From an uncultured Mycoplasmatota bacterium (GTDB lineage: Bacteria; Bacillota_I; Bacilli_A; RF39; UBA660), in NCBI GenBank assembly GCA_900544605.1, contig UQVP01000012.1, forward strand, positions 1-28,520: a stretch of DNA of 28,520 nt, written 5' to 3'. Under the pieces are notes generated by a model that was given only the letters and a program-made list of their open reading frames with translations, ran no database searches and was not told where the DNA came from. The number at the start of each line of letters is the position of its first letter. Within the stretch, counting starts at the first letter, position 1. Shown here one piece after another: positions 20,197 through 27,465 of the stretch. Both the position numbers and the translations under genes were made by a program.

Positions 20197-22207
20197 AATT
20201 ACTACATTTTACAGTATCTTTTTTCTTTGTTAACATGCTTTTACATTCTGGGCATAATTCACCGGTAGGTAAATCCCAATAAGCTGTTTTACATTTTGGA
20301 TAATTATTACATCCATAGAATACTTTACCACGTTTACTTTTCTTTTCGATAATTTTTCCATCACAATTAGGGCAATCACAAATCTCTAATGTTTGTTTTT
20401 CTTCATTTTTTATATACTTGCATTTTGGATAATTACTACAAGCAACAAACTCTCCATATCTACTTCTTCTTATTACAAGCGGACTACCACATTCTGGACA
20501 GCTTTCTCCAGTCTCTTTTGCTTCCTTTTTAGGAATAGCATCAAATGCTTCTTTTAAAGCTGGTTCAAATTCTTTATAAAACTTATCTAATACTTTATAC
20601 CAAACAAGTTTTCCTAAAGCTATTTTATCTAAATCATTTTCCATATTTGCAGTATATTCAACATTAATTATATGATTAAAACTTTGTTGTAATTTATCAG
20701 TTATTTCAATTCCAACTGGTGTTGGAACAAATTTTTTATCAACGACATTAACATAACCTCTAGTTTTAATATTATCCATTGTTTTGGCATATGTACTAGG
20801 TCTTCCTATACCTAACTCTTCCATTTCTTTAATAAGTTTTGCTTCTGTATAACGAGCTGGAGGTTTAGTAAAATGTTGTTCTTTTGTGATATCTTTAGAT
20901 ACTAAAACGTTAGAATTATAAGCATCTAGTGGTGGTAAAGATTTTTCTGTTGCATCTTCATAATCACTATATACTTTTAAATAACCATCAAAAGTAACTG
21001 TTTGTCCTGTTGCTTTAAATTGATAATTATTATTATCTAGTATTACTGTTGTGTTATTTGTCTTAGCATCACTCATTAAGGATGCTAGAGCACGGAAGTA
21101 TATCATACGATATAATTTATATTCATCATTTGTTAAATATGGTTTTACACTTAAAGGATCTCTTCTGATGTCAGTTGGGCGAATAGCTTCGTGAGCATCT
21201 TGAACATTCTCAGTTTTTTTAGCTTTTTTTACATAACCAACATATTCAGGTCCATATTTACTTTCAATATATTTATAAGTATGTCCTACAAATTCATCAC
21301 TTAAACGAACTGAATCAGTACGCATATATGAAATTAAACCGGTAGTTTCATTTTCAAGTTCTATTCCTTCATATAATTTTTGCGCTACAGACATAGTCTT
21401 TTTAGCATTCATATTTAATTTATTGGAAGCGTCTTGTTGCATCGTACTAGTAGTATATGGATATTTTGATTTTTTATTTTTACTTTTTTTATCTACACTT
21501 TCAATTTTGAAAGTATTTCCTAATTTACTTAGAATTTCTTCGGCTTCTACTTCTGTTTTTATTTCAATATCTTTATGATTATAATTATATAGTTCGGCAT
21601 CAAAATCATTAAAATTAGCTGTTATCGTCCAGTATTCTTCTGAGTTAAATGCTTCTATTTCTCTTTCTTTATCAACAATAAGTTTTAAAGCAACACTTTG
21701 AACTCTACCTGCACTAGTACCATCTGTTTTAGATTGAATTAATTTACTTAATCTAAATCCTATAATACGATCTAAAATTCTTCTAGTTTCTTGACTGTTA
21801 ACTAAATTTTGATCTATTTTAGTTGGATGTTTTAACGATTCTAAAATAGCAGGTTTAGTAATTTCATTAAATACAATACGACTATATTTATTTTCATCTA
21901 AATCAAGGCATTTATAAAGATGCCACGAAATAGCTTCTCCTTCACGGTCTAAATCGGTAGCAAGATAAACATGATCTGCTTTTTTAGCTTCTTTTTTTAG
22001 TATTTCAACATCTTTCTTCTTACCTTTTAATATAACATAATCAGGATTAAAATTATTTTCAACATCAACACCTAAACCATATTTACCTTTAGTAGATAAA
22101 TCTCTAATATGACCTTTACTAGATAATACTTTATAATCACTTCCTAAATATTTTTCAATTGTATGTGATTTACTTGGAGATTCCACAATAACTAAATTTT
22201 TGCTCAT
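20180..22207 (-). CDS. topA: DNA topoisomerase I
   Basis: Type IA topoisomerase that relaxes negative supercoils by transient single-strand breaks. It is 675 aa. The TOPRIM domain starts LVIVESPSKSHTIEKYLG and has the acidic DLDREGEAISWH at 85-96. The active-site Tyr is residue 294 in GLISYMRTDSV. Three C4 zinc ribbons close the protein: CPECGSP...CSNYPKC, CPNCDGK...CNNYPKC and CPECKSM...CSNCDY. Three is common for Bacillota TopA. The start is preceded by AAGGAAGTGG. Its promoter overlaps the stop of the activase gene upstream. Not next to dprA, the frequent partner. Confidence 0.97.
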   Translation of the reverse strand: MSKNLVIVESPSKSHTIEKYLGSDYKVLSSKGHIRDLSTKGKYGLGVDVENNFNPDYVILKGKKKDVEILKKEAKKADHVYLATDLDREGEAISWHLYKCLDLDENKYSRIVFNEITKPAILESLKHPTKIDQNLVNSQETRRILDRIIGFRLSKLIQSKTDGTSAGRVQSVALKLIVDKEREIEAFNSEEYWTITANFNDFDAELYNYNHKDIEIKTEVEAEEILSKLGNTFKIESVDKKSKNKKSKYPYTTSTMQQDASNKLNMNAKKTMSVAQKLYEGIELENETTGLISYMRTDSVRLSDEFVGHTYKYIESKYGPEYVGYVKKAKKTENVQDAHEAIRPTDIRRDPLSVKPYLTNDEYKLYRMIYFRALASLMSDAKTNNTTVILDNNNYQFKATGQTVTFDGYLKVYSDYEDATEKSLPPLDAYNSNVLVSKDITKEQHFTKPPARYTEAKLIKEMEELGIGRPSTYAKTMDNIKTRGYVNVVDKKFVPTPVGIEITDKLQQSFNHIINVEYTANMENDLDKIALGKLVWYKVLDKFYKEFEPALKEAFDAIPKKEAKETGESCPECGSPLVIRRSRYGEFVACSNYPKCKYIKNEEKQTLEICDCPNCDGKIIEKKSKRGKVFYGCNNYPKCKTAYWDLPTGELCPECKSMLTKKKDTVKCSNCDYTK

Positions 22208-22233
22208 AATCCACTTCCTTTTTGCTAAAATAA

Positions 22234-22262
22234 TTTATACACTATAATTTCAAAATTGTCAA
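22234..22262 (-). promoter_or_regulatory. topA promoter
   Basis: Perfect TTGACA (22257-22262), 17-bp spacer, TATAAA (22234-22239). Confidence 0.8.
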
Positions 22263-22264
22263 CT

Positions 22265-23197
22265 CTATTCTCTTCCACATAAACTACCAATTGTCTCAAT
22301 TAGTTCATTATTCTTGTATATTTTTAAAATTTCACAATTGTTAGGACATTTACCACATTCATAACCTTTTGTTTCAAATTTTATATCATTTACTTTCAAA
22401 TCATAAATCTTATCTGTTTTATTTTGACGTGATAAAATAGCAATTCCTAAAGCTCCCATTAGATGTCCATCTTTATCTACAATAACATCTTCATTTAATA
22501 TTTCTTTGAAGTATTTTAAAACGCCAATATTTTTACTAACGCCTCCTTGAAAAACAATAGGTCCTTTTATTTTTTTACCCTTACCAACATTATTTAAATA
22601 GTTTAAAACAATACTTTTACAAAGACCTGCAACTATATCTTCTTTAGGATATCCGGCCTGTATTTTATGAACTAGGTCTGACTCTGCAAAAACAGTACAC
22701 CTAGCTGCTATTTTAGTTGGATTTGTTGATTTCAAAGCAATAGAACCAAATTCTTCAATTGGAATACTTAGTCTTTTAGCTTGACTAGAAAGAAATGCTC
22801 CTGTACCTGCTGCACATAATGTATTCATTGCATAATCGACTATTATTCCATTATTAATTAAAATTATTTTTGAATCTTGGCCACCAATTTCTAAAATAGT
22901 TCTAACATCAGGATGTTTTGATAAAGTTCCTATTGCATGCGCTGTTATTTCATTTTTAACAATGTTAGCGTCTAACATCATCCCAATTAATTTTCTAGCA
23001 CTACCTGTAGTACCTATTCCTTTAACTATATATCCACTAGGCAATTCTTTTTTCAAATTATTTATTAGATTTTCAACTGCTAATTTAGGATTACCTTCTG
23101 TCCATATATAGGAAGATGAGATAATATTATTAAAATCATCAATAATAACACCTTTAGTTGAGATAGAGCCTATATCTATACCTAAATAACAATTCAT
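22265..23197 (-). CDS. 2-hydroxyacyl-CoA dehydratase-type activase (BadF/HgdC family)
   Basis: An ATPase of the acetate-kinase/Hsp70 fold that, in its family, carries a [4Fe-4S] cluster between two subunits and drives an electron into a dehydratase or benzoyl-CoA-type reductase at the cost of ATP. It is 310 aa. The nucleotide motif is YLGIDIGSISTKGVIID. The cluster cysteines are those in MNTLCAAGTGAFL and AARCTVFAESD. An extra C-terminal CGKCPNNCE suggests a second metal site. Its ATG overlaps the stop of the 354-aa gene by 4 nt, so the two are translationally coupled. Real hydroxyacyl-CoA dehydratase genes (CoA transferase, dehydrogenase) are absent, so the substrate is unknown. Confidence 0.92.
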   Translation of the reverse strand: MNCYLGIDIGSISTKGVIIDDFNNIISSSYIWTEGNPKLAVENLINNLKKELPSGYIVKGIGTTGSARKLIGMMLDANIVKNEITAHAIGTLSKHPDVRTILEIGGQDSKIILINNGIIVDYAMNTLCAAGTGAFLSSQAKRLSIPIEEFGSIALKSTNPTKIAARCTVFAESDLVHKIQAGYPKEDIVAGLCKSIVLNYLNNVGKGKKIKGPIVFQGGVSKNIGVLKYFKEILNEDVIVDKDGHLMGALGIAILSRQNKTDKIYDLKVNDIKFETKGYECGKCPNNCEILKIYKNNELIETIGSLCGRE

Positions 23198-24258
23198 TTA
23201 TCTTTCCTCATTTCTAACATATCATAAAAAGCTTCTAAACGTGTTTTTATACCCGTTTCTGATGTATTAGCATCAAAACTAAAAAATATTATTGGGACAT
23301 TATAATTGTTTGATATCTTGCTAATTATTGGCATAGCACCTATTTCTGGAGTACAAAATGATGACTTAATATGAATAATACCATCATAACCTTTTTCACA
23401 CATCTCCAAACTACGAGCTATATTATCGCTAGCATCTGCACCCATTTTATATTTAATATATTTTCTAGCCTCTTTTAAATATTTTTTAATTTTATATTTT
23501 TTTTGAAATAAAAGATAAGTTACATTTGTAAAACGAGTAATTTCAATATTATGCTTAGCTAGTTCTTCTTCTAAATAATAATTAGCAAATGGTTCCATAA
23601 TAGTATAAAGTTCCCCAATAATTCCAACACGCATACAATTTTCAGGTTTTGATACTTTTATTTTTCTAATTTTAGAAAAATACTTTTTATATTTTTTTCT
23701 TAAATCAAAATAAGATTTAGTCTTACTAAAACTATTTAACATCTCTTGTTTTACTTTTTTAAACTCACCTTTATTTTTTTCAAATCCAATATTATGTCTT
23801 ATATAATCATCAATTCTATCCATATATTTAACCATTTTAATAGTAATTAATAAATAATATAAACTTTTTATTATCTTAAGATTTGGCTCAATCTTAAGCA
23901 TTTCTTTATATACTTTTTTTAAATCAGTATGTCCTTTAGAAACAAAATTAATATATGTAAAATCGTATCCTAAATCATTTAATATTTGTTCTTGTAATTC
24001 ACTATAGTAACCATATTTACAACCACCACCAAATTGAATAATTGTATTAGCGCCCTTTTCTAAATATTCTATAATAGTACCTAATGTATATTTAAAGGGC
24101 ATACAAACAAAATCAGGACTATTTTTACTTCCAAGTTCAATTGTTTTCTTAGTTATTTTTATGGGATTTAAAATTTTATTTTTTGTTATGTTAGAAAATA
24201 AAAACTTAATTGGTACATAATAATTATCCATCTGTGGAAATGCGATTATTTTGTCCAT
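23194..24258 (-). CDS. 2-hydroxyacyl-CoA dehydratase subunit-like protein, 354 aa
   Basis: Related to the dehydratase-component proteins that receive electrons from HgdC-type activases (COG3580/DUF2229 group). Three single cysteines sit where this group places cluster ligands: SPDFVCMPFKYTLG (about residue 52), FGGGCKYGYYSE (about 79) and HIKSSFCTPEIGAMP. The C-terminus ends TGIKTRLEAFYDMLE, matching the 297-aa protein encoded at 24962-25855 (TGVETRLESFLDIV), so the two are paralogues and probably pair. In many Firmicutes these domains are fused with the activase in one long protein; here they are separate genes. The start has GGTGATAAC upstream, after the LOG terminator. I infer an iron-sulfur reductase of unknown substrate. 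Confidence 0.82.
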   Translation of the reverse strand: MDKIIAFPQMDNYYVPIKFLFSNITKNKILNPIKITKKTIELGSKNSPDFVCMPFKYTLGTIIEYLEKGANTIIQFGGGCKYGYYSELQEQILNDLGYDFTYINFVSKGHTDLKKVYKEMLKIEPNLKIIKSLYYLLITIKMVKYMDRIDDYIRHNIGFEKNKGEFKKVKQEMLNSFSKTKSYFDLRKKYKKYFSKIRKIKVSKPENCMRVGIIGELYTIMEPFANYYLEEELAKHNIEITRFTNVTYLLFQKKYKIKKYLKEARKYIKYKMGADASDNIARSLEMCEKGYDGIIHIKSSFCTPEIGAMPIISKISNNYNVPIIFFSFDANTSETGIKTRLEAFYDMLEMRKDK

Positions 24259-24287
24259 GTTATCACCAATTAATTTTATGCAGAAAA

Positions 24288-24311
24288 AAAATAAGTATTA
24301 AAACTTATTTT
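24288..24311 (-). terminator. LOG gene terminator
   Basis: AAAATAAGT / ACTTATTTT stem with a 6-nt loop followed by a T run on the minus strand, touching the stop codon. It separates the LOG gene from the 354-aa gene, so the latter depends on read-through or on a promoter I cannot see clearly. Confidence 0.7.
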
Positions 24312-24891
24312 ATCTAATTTTTACTAATGATAAATCAAAATCTTCAGGCTTATAATTTTCAATATAGTCTAACATTCCATCTATATTACTATAAACTTTA
24401 TATAAATTTCTACAATCATCAGTGATAAATTTTTTATCTACTGATTTTTGCATCATACTTAATAAATCATCATAATAATGATCGATATTCCAAATAACAA
24501 TTGGTTTATTATGTCTTCCTAATTGTTTTAAAGTTAATATTTCAAAAAATTCATCAAATGTACCTATTCCTCCTGGAGAAACAATAAAAGCATCAGAATT
24601 TTCCTCTAACATTTGTTTTCTTTCTCTCATTGTTTCAGTATGGATAAAACGACTACATTCAACAAATGAAATTTCTGCATTATTTTCTTCAAAGAATTTT
24701 GGTGATATTCCTAAAATATAACCATCTTTTTCTTTAACTCCACGAGCAACGGCACCCATCATGCCACTTCTTCCACCTCCAAAAGTATAACTCATACCTC
24801 TTTCAGCCATTTTTCTACCTAATTCTTCTCCAGCATCGGTATATACTTTATCTATTTCACTGCTTGCTGCACCATATACACATATTCTCAT
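24310..24891 (-). CDS. LOG family nucleotide phosphoribohydrolase-like protein
   Basis: A Rossmann-fold protein of the LOG (Lonely guy) family, whose members cleave nucleoside 5'-monophosphates to base and ribose 5-phosphate; those in plants and some bacteria make cytokinins, but many bacterial ones act in general nucleotide breakdown. It is 193 aa from ATG 24891 (MRICVYGAAS), with GGAGG 11 nt upstream; the longer frame start is a TTG. Motifs are GGGRSGMMGAVARG, ETMRERKQMLEE and the hallmark PGGIGTFDEFFE (PGGxGTxxE). It has its own near-perfect promoter and a terminator, so it is an independent unit between the two dehydratase-like genes. Confidence 0.92.
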   Translation of the reverse strand: MRICVYGAASSEIDKVYTDAGEELGRKMAERGMSYTFGGGRSGMMGAVARGVKEKDGYILGISPKFFEENNAEISFVECSRFIHTETMRERKQMLEENSDAFIVSPGGIGTFDEFFEILTLKQLGRHNKPIVIWNIDHYYDDLLSMMQKSVDKKFITDDCRNLYKVYSNIDGMLDYIENYKPEDFDLSLVKIR

Positions 24892-24928
24892 ATTTAACAC
24901 ATCCTCCAAATCAATTATATGTATTTAG

Positions 24929-24957
24929 ATTATAACATTTCCAATATTGTTTTTCAA
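24929..24957 (-). promoter_or_regulatory. LOG gene promoter
   Basis: TTGAAA (24952-24957), 17-bp spacer, extended -10 TGTTATAAT (24929-24934). Confidence 0.8.
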
Positions 24958-24961
24958 GTAA

Positions 24962-25855
24962 CTAGACACTTTGCTTTACAATATCTAAAAAACTTTCTAA
25001 TCTTGTTTCTACACCCGTAAATGAATCTGAATCATCTATTATTAAATTAAGAATAGGTTTATCTATTTTTCTTATTACTAATTCATTTACTATTGAATCT
25101 GGTCCACAAGGAAAAGAAGAAAGTAAAATAATACCATTTATTAAATCACCACAATAACTTATAGCACCAATATTTTCTTTATTAAATTTCCAATACAAAG
25201 TAGATGAAATTTTACTACTCAAAATATTGGTTTGAGAAGGAGGTAAATTATTACATATTATTACTTCACAATCGTTTTTTTCTAAATACTTAATAATAGG
25301 GCTTCCTATTAATTCATCTAAAATATTATAATCATGTCCTACTATTAATATTTTAGTTTTAGAACTTTTCAATTTGTTATTAGTATCGATATATATTTTT
25401 TTTAATATTTTATTATTTTTTATTTTAGCATATTTATAAGCTGCTATTATTTCACTTTTACTTTTCTTTAAAACTTTTCCCATTTTTAAATAAGCTTTTA
25501 CTTCGGTCATTTTTTTTACATAATCTATATTATAATTAAGTATTTTAACACCAAACAAGTTATTAGCTATATCATAAAATGATAAAAAATTAGTGCACGT
25601 CTGATTATCTCTGCCATAATTATCAAATCGTGGTATCAATATATAGTCACATTTATCTTTTAAATAAGCAATATGACCTAAATAATTTTTAAGTGATAAA
25701 CACATTTCATCATTTGCTATATTACTGCCAAGCTCCATTATTTTACGGTTTGTTTTAGGACTTATTATTGTTTCTATTTTTAAATACTCAAAAAAATATT
25801 GCCACATATATTTATTCTGATAATAATTAATACTACGTGGAATTCCTACTTTCAT
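24962..25855 (-). CDS. DUF2229/dehydratase-like activase-related protein, 297 aa
   Basis: Opens with MKVGIPRSINYYQNKYMWQYFF, the usual beginning of DUF2229 acyl-CoA dehydratase activase-related proteins. Cysteines at DEMCLSLKNYLG (about residue 52), DNQTCTNFLSFYD (about 94) and SSFPCGPDSIVNEL correspond in order to those of the 354-aa protein. Both also share the pattern ELGS...D..C...K..LG and the C-terminal TRLE(S/A)F end. I infer the two paralogues form a heterodimer that holds an iron-sulfur cluster and is reduced by the activase. No membrane segment. Start preceded by AGTGGTGATTAA. It diverges from the DUF1540 gene. The reaction is unknown. Confidence 0.85.
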   Translation of the reverse strand: MKVGIPRSINYYQNKYMWQYFFEYLKIETIISPKTNRKIMELGSNIANDEMCLSLKNYLGHIAYLKDKCDYILIPRFDNYGRDNQTCTNFLSFYDIANNLFGVKILNYNIDYVKKMTEVKAYLKMGKVLKKSKSEIIAAYKYAKIKNNKILKKIYIDTNNKLKSSKTKILIVGHDYNILDELIGSPIIKYLEKNDCEVIICNNLPPSQTNILSSKISSTLYWKFNKENIGAISYCGDLINGIILLSSFPCGPDSIVNELVIRKIDKPILNLIIDDSDSFTGVETRLESFLDIVKQSV

Positions 25856-25941
25856 TTAATCACCACTTAAATATATTTTATAATTATAAATTTATTACAT
25901 AAATAATTTGAAGAAGGAAATAATATTTGGGGAGGGATGAT

Positions 25942-26109
25942 ATGGAAAATAAACAATGTATTAAATGTGATGTTCACAGCTGTAAACACTGTGATTGTGA
26001 CTGTAATTGTTGTACTTTAAAAGAGATTAAAGTTTGTAACTGCAATAGTGCAAACGATAAAGAAGCAACAATGTGTGATAGTTATAAAGAAAAGACTAAT
26101 GAAAATTAG
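25942..26109 (+). CDS. DUF1540 cysteine-rich small protein
   Basis: A 55-aa protein with 11 Cys. The pattern CIKCDVHSCKHC...CCTLKEIKVCNC...ATMCDSY fits DUF1540, a small domain presumed to bind metal and found mostly in clostridia and relatives; its role is not established. Compared with the usual domain this one has an added alternating run CDCDCNCC. The start is ATG 25942, with GGGGAGGGATGAT just upstream; an earlier in-frame TTG would place the start inside that ribosome site. It is followed at once by its own terminator. Confidence 0.85.
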   Translation: MENKQCIKCDVHSCKHCDCDCNCCTLKEIKVCNCNSANDKEATMCDSYKEKTNEN

Positions 26110-26116
26110 TTTTTTT
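26095..26116 (+). terminator. DUF1540 gene terminator
   Basis: ACTAAT GAAA ATTAGT tetraloop hairpin followed by six T; it contains the TAG stop codon. Confidence 0.8.
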
Positions 26117-26128
26117 CTTAACATTAAT

Positions 26129-26171
26129 TTGACAAAGCATAATTTACAAAAGTATATATAAATGATATAAT
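26129..26171 (+). promoter_or_regulatory. Tandem promoters of the Fem-type gene
   Basis: The better promoter is TTTACA (26143-26148), 17-bp spacer, extended -10 TGATATAAT (26166-26171). A second, overlapping one is TTGACA (26129-26134) with TATATA (26153-26158) at 18 bp. Confidence 0.75.
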
Positions 26172-26197
26172 AAATTAATTCATAAGGACGTGATTTT

Positions 26198-27445
26198 ATG
26201 TTTATAAAAGAATTAACAATTGAACAATTTGAACGTTTTTTAAATGAGCACAACTATAATTCTATATATCAAACAGTAGAATATACTTTAGCTATGAAAA
26301 ATCAAGGATATATGCCAATGTTTATAGGACTATTTGAAGATGGCAAAGTTATTGCTGGATGTGCTCTTTTAATAGAAAGCAAAGGAAACTTTAAATATGC
26401 CTATGCTTCACGTGGTTTTTTAATTGATTATAATAACTTAGAATTAGTAAAAACATTCACTGATTTAATAAAAAGATATTTAGCTAAAAAAGATGTTGTA
26501 GCCGTTAAATTAAGTCCAATGATTATAAAAAATATTTACAGTTCTAAAAAAGAATTAATCTATCATAATGAAAATTTTAATTCTATTTATAAAACTTTAA
26601 AAGAACTAGGTTATTATCATTATGGCTATAACAATTATTTTGAATCACTAAAACCTCGCTTTGAAGCTGTTTTAAACATAGATAAACCTTATTATGAAAC
26701 TTTTAATAATATTAAAAAAGCTTTTAAAACAAAAATTAGAAATGCTGAAAAATCTGGTATTAAAGTCTATAGAGGAGATATTAATAATATAACTGACTTA
26801 TATATTCAAACTAAAAGGAAGTATCCCAAAGATAATTTCTATTTTGCCGATATATATAACAACTTTGCTAAAAAAGATAAAGCTTATTTATATTATACTA
26901 AATTAGATACCAAAGATTATTTAGTTAAATGTCAAAAGCAATATGAATTACAAGAAGAATATAATTTAAAACTTGATAATTCAATTCTTATTAATAAAAA
27001 TAATAATGATAAATTAATTAATCGAAAAATTGTTGCAGATAGTTTATTAGAAAGATACAAAAAACAATTAATCATAGCTACTAATATGTTAAAGAATAAT
27101 TCAGAAGGAATTATAACTTCATCTGTCTTAATTTTAACAAATAAAGATACTGTTTATCTCTATATGGATGGGTATGACAAAAAATATCAATTTTTAAACT
27201 CTAAACATTTATTGCTATGGAAGATTATTGAAAAATACTCAATTCAAGGATATAAAAAATTTAATTTAGGTGGCGTCATAAACATATTTTCTTCAAATGA
27301 GAGGTACAATGGTTTAAATGAATTTAAATTGAGTTTTAACCCCGATATTATAGAATATTTAGGTGACTTAGAATTAATTTGTAATAATACCTTATATTTC
27401 ATGTATAAAAATTCTAGGAATTTTAAAAACATATTAAAAAAATAG
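26198..27445 (+). CDS. FemA/FemX-family peptidoglycan aminoacyltransferase
   Basis: Fem transferases use aminoacyl-tRNA to add the cross-bridge amino acids to the lysine (or equivalent) of peptidoglycan precursors. The 415-aa protein has the two GNAT-like halves: an N-terminal one with SIYQTVEYTLAMKNQGYMPMFIGLFEDGKVIAGCALL and KYAYASRGFLIDY, and a C-terminal one with YMDGYDKKYQFLNSKHLLLWKIIE and FNLGGV. Between them is a lysine-rich helical segment (about 225-295) like the coiled-coil arm of FemA that contacts tRNA. KAFKTKIRNAEKSGIKVYRG is typical of the family. The ribosome site is AAGGACGTG. Single-gene unit; which amino acid is transferred cannot be told. Confidence 0.92.
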   Translation: MFIKELTIEQFERFLNEHNYNSIYQTVEYTLAMKNQGYMPMFIGLFEDGKVIAGCALLIESKGNFKYAYASRGFLIDYNNLELVKTFTDLIKRYLAKKDVVAVKLSPMIIKNIYSSKKELIYHNENFNSIYKTLKELGYYHYGYNNYFESLKPRFEAVLNIDKPYYETFNNIKKAFKTKIRNAEKSGIKVYRGDINNITDLYIQTKRKYPKDNFYFADIYNNFAKKDKAYLYYTKLDTKDYLVKCQKQYELQEEYNLKLDNSILINKNNNDKLINRKIVADSLLERYKKQLIIATNMLKNNSEGIITSSVLILTNKDTVYLYMDGYDKKYQFLNSKHLLLWKIIEKYSIQGYKKFNLGGVINIFSSNERYNGLNEFKLSFNPDIIEYLGDLELICNNTLYFMYKNSRNFKNILKK

Positions 27446-27465
27446 TGAATAATCACTATTTTTTT
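27436..27465. terminator. Bidirectional terminator between convergent genes
   Basis: A 13-bp perfect stem (27436-27448 with 27453-27465) with loop ATAA, A run on one side and T run on the other. Both convergent stop codons (27443-27445 and 27464-27466) lie within it. Confidence 0.85.

Noticed and set aside
26017..26253. 78-aa minus-strand open frame
   Set aside because: Overlaps the DUF1540 gene, its terminator and the Fem-type promoters on the other strand; no ribosome site.
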